NCBI GenBank assembly: GCA_009760855.2
Contig: WPIO01000045.1
Coordinates: forward strand, 2,995,501-3,059,500
Direction: 5' to 3'
DNA: 64,000 nt
Source of the DNA: Cristatella mucedo
Lineage: Eukaryota > Bryozoa > Phylactolaemata > Cristatellidae
Shown here: piece after piece, positions 10,301 to 51,769 of the stretch
How positions within the stretch are numbered: position 1 is the stretch's first letter
How the letters are laid out: each line of letters opens with the position of its first letter
Made by a program: the position numbers and the translations under genes
Notes under the pieces: model-generated
The model's database searches: none
Told to the model about the DNA's origin: nothing
The model's input: the letters and a program-made list of their open reading frames with translations, nothing else

Positions 10301-11691
10301 ATGTCCGAAGTCAAGGTGCTTGCCTTGGACGCCAAGGTCGTGGGCTCGAGCCCTTCGGTGTATGTAAAGTGCCCGGATAGAGATCCAGTTCTCTTAAGGT
10401 GCTATGCAAATAAATTTTTATTTATATGATTTTATTTGTTAGTAGATCATGGCACTGCTTTATTTTGAGATAGCTGCTATTGTCTTAAATAACTTTTTTG
10501 CCACGGGTATAGACACTTAAAAGCGATCGGTCAAGCACTCATCTTTGAACTCGACCATCCAGCTAAAAGAAAAAATCTCGAATGGGGTTGAACTTTGAGA
10601 GTCTTGCTCTTCCCTTTGCCCATTTAAATGTAGTCGTTGTACATTAAATGAATCTTTAAAATCCAGACTGCTGGAGAGGGATTTTTTATGTCTAGCCTAA
10701 GCACTCGGAGCTGCACTTGCTGAGAAAGAGCATTGTTACGTTTGACACGTTAGGCGGTTGGCTTACGCAACGACAACTACTCTGCTGCTGCCGACTATGG
10801 CTCATCCTTTTTAGCGGTCCTGAGCTGCTACTTCCATGCTACTCACTACCCCAACTGCTCTCCTGACTGCTATGCTTCCCACTTTCTCTTTGTTGCGTGA
10901 GACGAAGTCTGTTGGCTACCGAATGCATACCGAAAGCCCCTTAGGCTGTGAGTTCGCTATATAAAACCCTCATGCGTAACACCCACGTGGTCTTTATGAC
11001 TGTGGAGTTACAGACGGAGATACATTACATTCTTACTAGGCTGGCAATCTCAGCTGGAAAATGTCTGGGCTAATATATGGGCTATCTGACAGTAAATGGC
11101 AATTTAACCAAATCATATCTCACCTAGAGGCAGCTGACAGCAGTTCCATCGATTGTACGAAGCCAGTGTGCATCCTTGTCGCTTCGGCAGTAGGCGCTGA
11201 CTCGTCCCTGACGACAGTGAGGGACGGGCAGTAGGCATTACGTGTCAGCAGTCGATGCAGGTCGCCCGCCATCTCCCGCAGAGTAGGGCAGTCGGTCACA
11301 ATCAGGGTCCTTCAATCAGAGTCTCACGAGCGTGCGCCTGCGGCCAGCATCGGCTAAACCCCAAAAGTTACTGTTTGTAGCAACTCAAACCACAGCCAAG
11401 ACCAGAGCAAAGCTGACCGCTGCCGTGACAACGACGTCCGCCTTGACAACGACTTCCGCCGTGACTGTCGCCGCACCCGGCGGCAGCAGCAGCGTCGACT
11501 GCGTTGTCACCGACTGGACTAGCTGGACACCGTGCTCTCGCTCGTGTGGAGGCGGCAAGCAGATGAAGGCGCGTATCGTGTCCGTGCGAGCCAAGAACGG
11601 CGGCAAGAAGTGCCCACGGCTGAAAGACACCCGGACGTGTAATCTGCAGCCGTGTCCCGGCAGCAGCAGCAGCGAGCGGCGGGTGGCCTAG
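1381..11691 (+). CDS. SPON1: F-spondin (spondin-1-like), C-terminal half: TSP1, Kunitz, five TSP1 repeats
   Basis: Spondins are secreted extracellular-matrix proteins involved in cell adhesion and axon guidance. Seven exons are visible: 1381-1521, 2867-3043, 3615-3806, 4809-4982, 5251-5427, 5551-5721 and 11381-11691. Together they encode about 446 residues and the stop. The order is half a TSP1 repeat, one complete six-cysteine Kunitz domain, then five complete six-cysteine TSP1 repeats. Each complete repeat opens with the spondin signature DC(M/V)VTPW or a close variant and carries a WxxW C-mannosylation motif. Every intron is phase 1, so each module is a self-contained cassette. The Reeler and Spondin-N domains expected at the N-terminus are not in the window. 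The closest known architecture is the Kunitz-containing invertebrate spondins such as fly fat-spondin. No convincing poly(A) signal was identified downstream of the stop. Confidence 0.92.
1522..2866 (+). other. Spondin intron, TSP1 to Kunitz
   Basis: Phase 1 intron of about 1.3 kb with gtaagc at the donor and a ctgctgtag acceptor. Open frames in it are GC- and CTG-rich low-complexity and match no family. No repeat family assigned. Confidence 0.75.
2867..3043 (+). CDS. SPON1: Spondin exon: complete Kunitz/BPTI domain
   Basis: A canonical Kunitz domain fills this single exon. Cysteine spacing is C-8-C-15-C-7-C-12-C-3-C, identical to aprotinin. Landmarks are CRKPKDEGRCRAE around the reactive loop, RWYYDY, NFGGC and GNENQF. 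The P1 position, just after the second cysteine, is Arg, which in this family favours trypsin-like serine proteases. Acceptor ctgtag and donor gtgagt, phase 1 at both ends. Inhibitory activity is inferred from the P1 residue only. Confidence 0.95.
3044..3614 (+). other. Spondin intron, Kunitz to TSP1
   Basis: Phase 1 intron with donor gtgagt and acceptor cgtttag. No further exon or repeat recognised. Confidence 0.8.
3615..3806 (+). CDS. SPON1: Spondin exon: TSP1 repeat 2
   Basis: A whole TSP1 repeat, from DCMVTPWSEWSDC to the final cysteine in LPKC. Six cysteines. WSEWS is a C-mannosylation motif and CSLTC fits the O-fucosylation consensus. The loop after the third cysteine (LGEGVDGK) is a few residues longer than in the sister repeats. 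Donor gtaagg, phase 1-1. Confidence 0.95.
4200..4300 (+). mobile_element. LINE D 3' tail fragment
   Basis: The stretch reads gcaaatgtagagcgcctag, then a ttctctgagggtgctttatc block and a TTA triplet tail, which matches the 3' end of the element at 8335-9900. It is strongly 5'-truncated. Confidence 0.7.
4418..4479 (+). repeat. (TG)n microsatellite
   Basis: About 31 uninterrupted TG units in a spondin intron. Confidence 0.98.
4809..4982 (+). CDS. SPON1: Spondin exon: TSP1 repeat 3
   Basis: TSP1 repeat from DCMMSPWSDWSEC to the last cysteine in FATRC, six cysteines, WSDWS motif. The third-cysteine context is CSSQC, which lacks the Ser/Thr needed for O-fucosylation. Donor gtaagg. The acceptor is ambiguous: phase 1 is kept by an AG ending at 4808 or at 4814, so the exon may start at 4809 or 4815. 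The DNA around it is much more CpG-rich than neighbouring introns. Confidence 0.9.
5251..5427 (+). CDS. SPON1: Spondin exon: TSP1 repeat 4
   Basis: TSP1 repeat DCMVTPWSDWSQC through TSCPG, six cysteines. CSATCG fits both the TSP1 consensus and the O-fucosylation consensus. Acceptor gcttcag, donor gtaagt, phase 1-1. Confidence 0.95.
5551..5721 (+). CDS. SPON1: Spondin exon: TSP1 repeat 5
   Basis: TSP1 repeat DCVVTPWGEWSQC through LREC, six cysteines. The repeat has CSAQC, without the O-fucosylation residue. Acceptor cctcgcag, donor gtgagt, phase 1-1. The intron before it is only about 120 bp. Confidence 0.95.
6848..7018 (-). mobile_element. SINE A (tRNA-derived), near full length
   Basis: The complement contains gtgatggcacattaggtaa and an RNA polymerase III B-box-like GGTTCGATTCC, preceded by a long hairpin built from cgacctcggtcccgaggtcg. 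Then come a segment on gcggtggtgatagccg and a 3' end on aggctgtttaatcagcta. The same order recurs at 15868-16040, 25862-26022 and 43000-43152. Confidence 0.85.
7200..7264 (+). mobile_element. LINE D 3' tail fragment
   Basis: A ttctgagggtactttatc block followed by a short TTA triplet tail, matching the LINE D 3' end. Confidence 0.6.
7304..7333 (+). repeat. (CT)n microsatellite
   Basis: About 15 CT units directly readable. Confidence 0.97.
8335..9900 (-). pseudogene. LINE D: decayed non-LTR retrotransposon with reverse transcriptase
   Basis: The minus strand encodes most of a CR1/L2-like reverse transcriptase in usual order: NFRPVALLPFLSETLE near 9890, HSTESALLQV, LSLAFDTIDH, YGVPQGSVLGP, then the catalytic FHFYADDNQLYF motif and a C-terminus ending LTCAHLKRN. 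Three in-frame TAA codons interrupt it (complements at 9724-9726, 9634-9636 and 9565-9567), so it is not functional. The catalytic motif itself is intact. The 3' end carries the aagcgcctag / ttctctgagggtgctttat tail and AT-rich triplets at about 8320-8350. It is 5'-truncated, lacking the endonuclease. Confidence 0.9.
9915..9985 (+). mobile_element. SINE B head fragment
   Basis: Contains gttaaggcgctcgaacttc and an aggtcgtgggcttgggtcc block resembling the tRNA-like head of SINE B. It lies just upstream of the LINE D 5' end. Degenerate. Confidence 0.45.
10255..10430 (+). mobile_element. SINE B (tRNA-derived)
   Basis: Head with ggtcgtgggctcgagccc, then the body gtaaagtgcccggatagag and the tail agttctcttaaggtgctat, ending in AT-rich sequence. 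Same family as 16525-16655, 35425-35555 and 60190-60335. Confidence 0.75.
10730..11035 (+). mobile_element. LINE E 3' end fragment
   Basis: Ends with ggagttacagacggagatac followed by attacatt. The upstream part (acgcaacgacaactactctg, ctgagctgctacttccatgc) aligns by eye with copies at 58820-59135 (+) and 21127-21550 (-). Only the end of the ORF and the 3' UTR survive. Confidence 0.75.
11381..11691 (+). CDS. SPON1: Spondin last coding exon: Thr-rich linker, TSP1 repeat 6 and stop
   Basis: Acceptor ctgtttgtag, phase 1 entry. The exon begins with a Thr/Ala-rich linker (TTTSALTTTSAVTVAAPGG), likely O-glycosylated and extended. The final TSP1 repeat DCVVTDWTSWTPCSRSCGGG follows, with six cysteines. 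The protein ends SSSSERRVA with a TAG at 11689-11691. The repeat diverges from its neighbours (VTDW for VTPW), as expected for a terminal repeat. Confidence 0.93.
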
Positions 11692-12393
11692 GCAGTGATC
11701 GGAAGCTCTCACGATGGATGCCGCCTCAGCGGCTCTGCAGCAGCAGCTGCAGGGAAGGAAGGAGGGAGGGTAGGAGGGCGGCCGGTTCTTCGGACGCAGC
11801 TCCTCCCAGCGCCCTCCTCGCTGATGAGCCTTCGATTGTCACGCCTCTGCACCCACTCATCGGGCCTGTCCAGCCAGGCGATAGAGCGTGCGATCCATCA
11901 TCGGCTGTGCAGCAGTCGGCAATCACGTGATTGGATGACAGACAGTCACGTGATCGGCTGTGCAGCAGTCGGCAGTCACGCGTGAGCTGCCGCAGCCCGA
12001 TGCACGCTCGATGCAGGTCGATGCATGCCCTCGAGACTGGCCGCAGCCACGGCGCCGACTCCCGGCGAAAGGCTCCCGGATGCAGCACCAACCGGTTCGA
12101 CCGGCTGCCTTATTTTATTGCCTTGCCTTCACGTAGCAGACTGCTGCGCATCTCGCTGGTCGTCTGCTGCTGCGCGGCTGCCTTCTTTGATGCCTGCACG
12201 AATGAACGACGAGTACATGGTAAACTCAGTCTCGTTCGTTCCTTACCTTATTGTCAGCGATGTGCATACGAGGATTTTGCCAGTAGTCAAGACTTGTGCT
12301 GATGCGCCAGAATTGTGCGAGGATTTCAGTGGCGATCTAGCTAGTGAAGCCGGTGCAGAAACCGACAGGAAGTTTATTCAGCTGCCAGCAGGG

Positions 12394-12540
12394 TATACTC
12401 GCCCTTCACGACCTAGGTCGGCGGCTCGAATCGTGTTGTAGGCGATACTCTATTGCCAACCGCAAGCAGTGGTGATAGCCGGTATGGCTCTACTGCTGCT
12501 GTACAAACGAGGCTGTTAAATCAGCTAATAATAATAATAT
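12394..12540 (+). mobile_element. SINE A, degenerate copy
   Basis: Shows the hairpin remnant cacgacctaggtcg, a damaged B box (ggctcgaatcgt), the agcagtggtgatagccggta body and a gaggctgttaaatcagcta tail ending in AAT triplets. Confidence 0.7.
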
Positions 12541-13200
12541 AAGTATTATAAACTTAGGCATTGGACTCGCAAGAGCTTGTGTGTGAAAAGGGAAAATATA
12601 ACGATAGCACCCTCATACAACCAAATCTGTGTCTGCGGCACTTTGCCGATGCTGTAGTGGCAGTATGATGGTAGCATGCAAAGTGTCAACTTGCACAATA
12701 TAGTTAATGATAGAATGCACAGCGTCCGTATGCACAAGCATGCAGAGGGCGATTCACAAGGATCCAGCAAATGCTACGAGAAACAGGTTTTAAGCTTTTT
12801 TTTAATGTTTGTCAATTCAGGGGATGTCGTGACGTTAGTCGGAAGTGAGTTCCAGGTTTTGGGAGCATACTAAGTAAGGGCACTGTGTCTAAAGGATTTG
12901 AGGTTTGTAGGAGATGTAGCTAAACGAATTGAATCAGAAAAGCAGGAGGTAATATGCCTAGCCTGCCAGGGGAGTAGTTCTGATAGGCAGGCTGGAGCCA
13001 GAGTGAAGGAACCTGAGAGTGTCAGCACGTTGAAGCCGATGGGCTTCTTGATTTGGTGCCAGTGCAGGTCGGTGAGAAGTGGTGTGATGTGGCATCTTCG
13101 ATGCTCACGACAGATAAGCCTAGCTTTTGACTTTTGCACAACTGTAAGAGACTTGACGTATAGGCCGGTAGACCTGCTGTGAATTACTCAAGTTGAGATG
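12530..13200 (-). mobile_element. LINE D 3' fragment
   Basis: The complement encodes degraded RT C-terminal sequence (HITPLLTDLHWHQIKKPIGFN, compare MPLLADLHWLPVKQRIDFK in the 8.3-9.9 kb copy), followed by the UTR. Frame breaks are numerous. Confidence 0.75.
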
Positions 13201-13869
13201 TAAGCGAGATGGTGGCAACCCGGGTTCGCTCGGACTGCGAGAACTACCCGAATATTGGTCCAAATTATATGCTAATAGGCTAAAAATGTTGGGCTCGTCA
13301 AGTTCTATTCGTCAGCAGAAAGACAGCGATTTCGAAAACGATTTTTATTGCGAAAGGTCGCAGCGGCTGACCAGATCCATGACAATGATCCCGGGTTCGA
13401 TCACGAAAATTGAGCATATTTTTTCGAGAAATAACTCAAGATTGGTGGCTGATTTGGGACAACTGCTTGTGCCTTCTTCGGGCGCATCACAGAGCGTATG
13501 TGCACGCCCGGAGCAGCCTTCTGCGCTGATGCTCTTTTTTTCTGCCACGAGTTTGCACAGCACCGGATGCCACCTCCAACGGCGCACCAATATTATCAAG
13601 ATCTTCGTCCTCACTAACAGCGATACTACCCAGGGAAGCACTAGCGCCGCGATTACGGACCTCCTGCACAATCCTTTCAGACCAGCGGGTGGCTCGTTCC
13701 CGAAAAATGTTTCCAAGAATTTGCACACCAGTTCCATTGCGTTGTTAAGAACATCATTGCTAACATCTTTTATGTATCATAGACAACCAAAGCGTGCGTC
13801 CTTTCATTGAGCTCTTGCTCACAAAGTTCTTTAGATTTCTTCGACATGATTCTGACGGTGCTGCTCCTG

Positions 13870-14260
13870 TATCAGGTCAACGGTGTTTTCGACTTTTTTT
13901 AAGAGCAGCCATCTGGAAAATAAATAATTAATTTCGATTCTACTTGCGGAAATTTGGTAGGTACACTCAACTGTGGAGCTGATGTAGTTTAAGAATAAGA
14001 CACCAACATTTTGAACTGATGCTACTGAAGATGTGCTGGCAGAGCTCATTTTGAGGGTTATCTCCAATCAACACTTTCTTGCCAATAACTGGTAAGTTGG
14101 TTTTATCATCATTCAACGTCGTGAGAACGTTTGTCATCATCAAAGGGCGAGTGTTAGCAATACAGCAATGCAGCCAAAGAGTTGAGCTCGAAGTGCTGGA
14201 AGGCAGGGAGAGATGAAAAAAAGCGTACAGCTCTGTCATCCTCATACAAATGCAAGTCAA
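13870..14260 (-). mobile_element. LINE D internal fragment
   Basis: The complement contains LPSSTSSSTL and NDDKTNLPVIGK, which correspond to QPSSTSNSLNS and NYDKTNLQVMGK downstream of the catalytic motif in LINE D. Confidence 0.65.
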
Positions 14261-15867
14261 GATTTTTCGTGGCGACAGCGTAGCCTGAAGTCTGAATCGG
14301 CTGAAGAGAGATTAAGACCGAATGAGATACACCGTACGAGGACAGCCTGGCACGTGCTTTGTTCTCATCGGGGGCAATACGGACCTCTTATCCAATCCCT
14401 ACTGAGAGGAGGCGGCGGTAATAAATAGCTCTAAAAGCTGCTTTAAAATGAGCAGCACACGCTTGCAGGAAAGCTCTCCTCAACGAGCCATCGCTCAGCT
14501 GCATCGACTATCTGTACCGACAACCGCTTCGGCTTTTGAGTGTTCGCTGTGGAAAACTCCCAGCTTCAGACGGGCGCACAATCTTTGAAGAGTTACACCC
14601 GGGCCTGATACATTCATACACAATGCCATGAGTTGGGCCTGCAACCGCGATAACAATGATAACAATAGCAATGTACCCTTTAAGAACCTATTCTCTTTCT
14701 AGGCACCCAACATATTCTTACTGAAAATCGTACACTTCACGCGATACATGGCAAATGGTCAAGTGGTTTATTCATTTTGTAGCCATCTCGTAGATGATCA
14801 CTTTTGGTACCGCTTCGGCCTTGCTTTTAGTGACTGCAGCACTGTGCGAGCGCCTCATCCCAGCGAGTGCTGATTCAAGACTCTAGGGTGAACGTGCTCT
14901 CCAGCAGAGCTTAAATGTAAGACGCTCGCAGAGCAGCTCCGATTCGAGCAAATCGGACGAACTGATAACTGCGTCTCCACCACCCAGCCCTCGCTACAAC
15001 CAGTCTATCGCCGGGGTCAGAAGCCACGTGCTATTTACTCTCGTTTCCTTCTCTTAAAAAGTTGCGGCTCCGAGAGTGAGCGTGTGCATGCCCGCCGAAC
15101 TCTAAAGCTGTCTGCACGACCGACTGAACCGGAGCCTCGCTTTGGATGCTGAGCGACCAACTCGCACGTTCTTCGATCAGCCGAGGGCCTGTCTTAATTT
15201 TGAAAGCTTGGGCATATGCTGCAAGAATTGGCGTAAGCAACGACGTGCCAAGAAACCGCTAAGTACCGAGCGGGATATGCCAATAATGTGGATCTTGATG
15301 TCTAAACAAGGTCAAAATTATATGAGAGCCTAATTTACAAATATACGAGCAGCCTGTGGACTCACTTCGCTTGAGTCGTAGTAGAATTGCACGTCTACTA
15401 CACTCCCGGAAATATTAGTCTCCATCTTGCTGCGTGGCGGACAGGACGGACTTAATCGCTTTAATTATAAGAGCTAGCAGGCTTAAGAGCCGTAACAGCA
15501 ATCGTCCCCAGCTGCAGTGGGCATTCAAGACTGGTCTGCTCCTGGCGCCGAGCCAACGTTCGTGGGTTTCAGCAACTTACACCAAGGCTAATATCTAGTA
15601 TACGCTTCAGTTACGCCAAACGCTCGGAAGGTCCGCTAGCCAAGCAGGCGTGGCCAATTGCCCGGTATCGATTCCGGTGGGCGTAGTACAAATACACAGG
15701 TAGCCTCGACTAGACCGTTTCAGGCGCTATTATACTTACCGTTACCGAGGCGTCACGAGTTCGTTGGCGTGCACTAGATAATCAATATCCAATATATCAA
15801 GCAAAAATAGGGAATTGTGCTACACTTAACTGTCAAATCGTTCTGAGGTGCTACTACCACGCTGCTA

Positions 15868-16040
15868 ACTACTAGGTAAGGCGGTTGCTTTCACGACCTC
15901 GGTCCCGAGGTCGTGGGTTCGATTCCTGTGGTGGGCGATCCTTTATCGCCACTGCAAGCGGTGGTGATAGCCGTAAAGGCTCTTCTGTCGCTGTACAAAA
16001 AGAGGCTGTTTAAGCAGCTAGGATTTATTTATTTATTTAC
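15868..16040 (+). mobile_element. SINE A (best preserved copy)
   Basis: Hairpin acgacctcggtcccgaggtc, exact B box GGTTCGATTCC, body gcggtggtgatagccgtaa, tail gaggctgtttaagcagcta, then an ATTT-repeat end. A tRNA gene was considered, but it continues well past tRNA length and recurs in the window. Confidence 0.88.
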
Positions 16041-16225
16041 CTAACTGCCCTCACGACGCGTCTATACATCTCACTTTTTCTTTGTTGCATGAGATAATTC
16101 TGTTGGCTAGTGAATGTATACAGAAAGCCTCGGCTTCAAGTTCGCTATAAATAACTCCAACCGCTTAGTCGTCGTGGCTTTGCGGAATTACATACAGAGA
16201 TGCATTACATTGCATTACAAGAGCA
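16025..16225 (+). mobile_element. LINE E 3' tail fragment
   Basis: Contains tttgttgcatgagataattc, gttggctagtgaatgtatac and cagagatgcattacattgc, matching the LINE E 3' end. It abuts the SINE A tail directly. Confidence 0.65.
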
Positions 16226-16524
16226 CAATGTCAGTGTTATCTCCACACTCATCGCAAACACTTGCCAAGACTAACTCACGGAAAACCAGCAGCATTGGTT
16301 AAGCCTCCCAGTGGCTCAGCAGAAGCCCCGAACTCGGCTCCAACGAAGGAAAACCAAACGTCGTATGCGAAGATCACTGTCCACGGCTCAAGCCTTCTCG
16401 CCGAACACCCGACTTTGTAACTTCTGCCATCGATAGGCGGTTCGCGTGCCTGCCCTCAATGGCAATGGCTCAAACCCGGTGGGTCGCTGGCTGGCCGACT
16501 TGCAGCCTAACTCTGAGGACACTC

Positions 16525-16655
16525 ATGAGTCTAGCGGTTAAGGTGCTCGCCCCGACCAAGGTCTGACCGAGGTCGTGGGCTCGATCCCCGAGGCGCATGT
16601 GAAGTGCCTGAATAGAGATTAAGTTCTCTTGGGGCGCTATATAAATGAATATATG
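16525..16655 (+). mobile_element. SINE B (tRNA-derived)
   Basis: Head ctagcggttaaggtgctcgc, hairpin accaaggtctgaccgaggtc, then gggctcgatccccgaggcgc, the agtgcctgaatagagatta segment and the tail gttctcttggggcgctatat. Confidence 0.85.
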
Positions 16656-17204
16656 AAAATCTTTCCGGCTTCCGAAGCATCGGCTGCTGATAGCGGGTTA
16701 CAGCTGACTGGTTCTCCTGAAACCCTAGTCCAGACTCTACAGTCGCTCAAGTTTCGCCTCCTTAAATAGTCGAGGGCACAACCCCCCCCCCCCGTAAGCC
16801 TGCTTATCTACTATGCTATAAACCTTAAACTACTGACCTAAACAATAACCTATAAATTTGCCACTGCCTGGAACATTAGTTTTTAATCTGTGGGTCGCGA
16901 CCACTTTGGGTGGTCGAATGTTGCACGGCGGTCGCTTGACCATCGGAAAACACACATTTCCACATTATGCACAAACAATAATTCTATGGTTGGGGGTTGC
17001 CACCACATGAGGAGCTGTATTAAAGGGTGTCGGCTAACCTGTAACATCCACTCGCTGAGGTCAGCATACTTGCAATTGTATAAGTGAACTGCAATCATTT
17101 TCATAGATTTGTGAAGGGTTTGAGGACTGCAATCGTGCTGTGACATCAAGCGGATCGCTCTATCAATGCTGCTAGAGAAAGGGAATACACAGCAGAGGAA
17201 TGAT

Positions 17205-17325
17205 CACCCAATGACTACCAGAGGGTCATAGCCTGGTGGTTGCACTGTAGGATTCAGATCATGCGTATTTGAGTTCTGCTGCAGGCAGCTATATAATCGA
17301 GGCTGTTTAATGAGCTGATTTTTAA
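17205..17325 (+). mobile_element. Degenerate SINE A-like copy
   Basis: Preserves tggttgcactgtaggattc and the tail cgaggctgtttaatgagctg. The B box is decayed. Confidence 0.4.
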
Positions 17326-19459
17326 CTTCAGCCGAGCTCTGAGCACTGGTAATCACTACAGAGTAAGGTCGCGACAATGATTTTGCCAATTGTTTTGCTT
17401 AGACAGGAATTCAGTAAATGATTAGCGAATTCACGTGTAATAGAAGACACGGGGCTTAGTCACTTTCTGCTATGCGAAATGCTGACCCTCTAAGATATGC
17501 TTTGAGTCTACATTGAAATAATATAAATAAATAAATATATATGTATAGCACTGCTGAACCAACCACCAAATGCGAGCATCCTGTCAACTCACCAATTTTG
17601 ACAGACTACACAGTAAGTTACTTGTAGGAAGCTGTTGCTGTAGAAGTGCATTCCTCATGCATGCAATAAAAGAAGAATCACGACATGCATTCACGATGTG
17701 ATATATTCCTTAACCATGCAATATGATATACTAACGCAGCACCCGAGCAAATAAACAGTCTTTAACTGCTCTACCAACATGTCTTCTATCGAGAGATATA
17801 CTTATACATCAACAGGGTCAGATTCAAAGACTACTTCCTCTGAACAGGACCGGAACGGATCTTTGTTTGGTGCTCGCTTGCCAAAGAACAACATAGCATA
17901 GTGAGCAGTTCAACTACTTGCTTGCACACAGGCTCTGCTGCTGTCATGGTCACAAAGAGAGATAGCACGCACGAGCAGGACGGCCTAGAGGTCTGGCCTC
18001 CTGCCCGGCGGCACGCACTGAGACACAACTTCATTCGCCGATTGTCTCTGTCGCGAAGCACTTCATCAAAGGCAAGAAGACTGCACTGACATAACTTAAG
18101 TCAAACGGCTACAGGCAACGGAAGGCTGCTGCAACGCTACCGATGCCTGTAGCCGAAACGATCCTTCCTTGCCGTGTTCTGTGGCTTTACTGAATCATCT
18201 GCAACTCTGTAGATCTGCATTCGAATTCAGTGATAACAGAGCACAAACCAACACGATGCACTCTGTAACTATCCGTGCCGTTAACCGTTGCAAAATGACA
18301 GCCATACACGAGCACCTGCCTGCAGCCTGCACAGTGCTCAACAAGGCAGGTGAAGGCCACACGGAGCACCAGAAGCAGATACAGCAGGAAAGGTCCAGCA
18401 AAGGGACACCACTAAGCAGCAGCGACGGCGGCAGCAGTTTGCTGCCCGAAAGCTACAGCTGCATGTGAAGAAAGCCAAGAAGACACGGGTGACTTGAGAT
18501 CCGGTTGCACTGCACGGCGACGAGCGCTCTGAACTTTCCGGGCGCCGCGATGCTAACAGAAGGTCGACACGACAGTGACACGTCACACTAACCCAGCACG
18601 AGTTATACATATACGTAAAGCCACTGCAACAGGTCAAAGACTCAGCACAGGCTCCGCCGGAGTACGGCAGCAGCGCGACCTCGAAAGTGACCGGCATTAA
18701 TGAAATTGCGACAATGCAGCTGCCATCTATATATATATATATGCTCGGTGACAGTGACGACGACGAGGAAAGTGTTGACACGACAACAGCGTGCGACAGA
18801 GACCGTGACGACGACACACAGCAGGAAACAGATCTGAAAGCAAGAAAAGCAGCCTGTCACCCACCGTGTGTCGTGACGCGAAGCAGGCAGCAGTGTGTCA
18901 CGATGACTGGCAGGCGCTGCCTGGCGCTGAGCTGCAGGACCAGGCATTCCGCCGGCCGCGCCCACCGCCAGCAAGGTGCCGCAGCCGGGTCGAGCAAATC
19001 GGCGATCTGGCAGCCGGGCCAGGTCATCGCCGTCAACAAAGGGAGGCCCGTAGCGGCGGTGGCGAGGGTGCACAGACCACCCCATGCCACTGCCGCCAGT
19101 GGCCAAGAGAAACGAGAGAGAAACGCGTAACACGTACATACATAGAAACGAGCATCAGGCAGCACACGACCAGTGGGTTAGCTTCATTCGGGTCAGTTGC
19201 TGAGATTAGCGGCAAACGTGAGAAAGGAAAGCGTCGTGAGCACAGCACCGCTCGCTTGCCACTCAGGAGGCCGCTGCGCAGCAGCTACTGCTGCCACTGG
19301 TCTGCTGCTGCTAGTAACAAAGGCTGCCGCCCCAATGCTCAGCCCACATGCTGAGCGATCGCCCGGATCGAGCAGCCGAATCGGCAAGCCGAGTAGGAGC
19401 AGCTGCTTGCTTTGCTGCAGCGACGGCCACCAATTTGCAGCTAGCCACACCGTCGCCTC

Positions 19460-20070
19460 CAGCACCCATGGAGTCAAGGGCACGGGATGATGGCATGCAA
19501 CTTCCGGTCAGCAGCTCGATAGGGGGAGGGTGAGCGGAGGCAGCTTTAGCGTCCAGCCACCATCGCAGCCCAGGGCGTCCCAACGATGTTCGGGGGGGGG
19601 GGGGGCTCTGATGTCCACAAGTGGCTGGAAATTTTCGAGGTTTGCGCCTCTGTGAATGAATGGGACGACCGGGCGAAAGGGGATAAACTGCCTGCGTATC
19701 TTGCAGACAGAGGCTCTCGCTGTATATCTTAAATTACCCACTGACTTACGACGGCATAAAAACGGCGTTGGAGGGGGTTCGACCCTGAACATGCAAGAGG
19801 TGAGACAATAGAAGCATTCGAGACGCTGCGTTTGTGTGAAAAGAGTCCCACCCTAGAGTTTATGCGAAACCTGAAGCAATTGCTAGCCAGGCACTCCCTG
19901 GTCGTCTTGCATGAAACCTTGCCGTACAACACTTTTTACAGGGCCTGCCAACTAAAGTTTCGACAGGTATTAAAGTGGCTCCTGACTGTACCATGTCGGC
20001 TAAGGCATTAGAACAGGCGACTTTGTTGATGTGCCGAACTGCCGTCCAGGAGCGATAAGCAAAGTTAAAG
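19460..20070 (+). pseudogene. Decayed Ty3/Gypsy-type gag
   Basis: A broken plus-strand frame encodes DVHKWLEIFEVCASVNEWDD near 19600, followed in shifting frames by KLPAYLAD, EAFETLRLCEKSPTLEFM and NLKQLLARHSL. This is the typical gag layout of Ty3/Gypsy retrotransposons: a WLE-type motif, an F-rich stretch and a Lys/Leu-rich capsid helix. Multiple frameshifts and stops, and a long G run at about 19592, show it is dead. No LTRs, protease or RT were recognised next to it. Confidence 0.6.
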
Positions 20071-20253
20071 CTTGTTTGATCCAACTCGAAACTTCGATGT
20101 AAAAGTTAACTTGTGCACTTATCGGTGTTGTACACAGAAAAAAGGATACCGAGTTAGTCACTGCTGTTGCCTTTCACGGTGACCTAACTGGCAGACGAAA
20201 TGCTGACTGCCGTAATGACAGCAATCCTAGCTAGGTCCGACATCGGTTTAGCC

Positions 20254-20267
20254 GGGGGGGGGGGGGC
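20254..20267 (+). repeat. Poly-G run
   Basis: Homopolymeric G run immediately downstream (in transcript sense) of the CELF terminal exon; prone to sequencing length error. Confidence 0.9.
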
Positions 20268-20384
20268 GGGCAGAGAGCAGGCCTGCAGCGTGTGGCAAGC
20301 AGGCTGGGCGTGCAGCGAGGGCGCTGAACGCCCAGCCTGCGGGGCTTGCAAGGCTGGGGGTGAAGTGGCGGTGGCGGCAACTCA

Positions 20385-51769
<31,385 letters not shown>

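Larger units (their letters stand above)
5722..11380 (+). other. Large last spondin intron with repeats
   Basis: A 5.7 kb phase 1 intron between the fifth and sixth repeats. It holds a minus-strand SINE A (6848-7018), a LINE D tail (about 7200-7264), a CT microsatellite (7304-7333), a minus-strand LINE D with RT remnants (8335-9900), SINE B copies and a LINE E 3' end (about 10755-11035). No additional TSP1 exon was found. Confidence 0.75.
11692..20384. other. Convergent intergenic region between spondin and CELF
   Basis: Contains the 3' UTRs of both genes (ends not located), SINE A copies (12394-12540, 15868-16040), LINE D fragments (12530-13200, 13870-14260), a LINE E tail (16025-16220), SINE B (16525-16655), a degenerate SINE (17205-17325) and a Gypsy-type gag remnant (about 19460-20070). 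Stretches 14.3-15.8 kb and 17.4-18.9 kb hold no recognised feature. Confidence 0.7.

Noticed and set aside
15868-16040. tRNA gene, because of an exact B box and hairpin
   Set aside because: It recurs several times with the same non-tRNA body and tail and lacks a complete cloverleaf. It is a tRNA-derived SINE.
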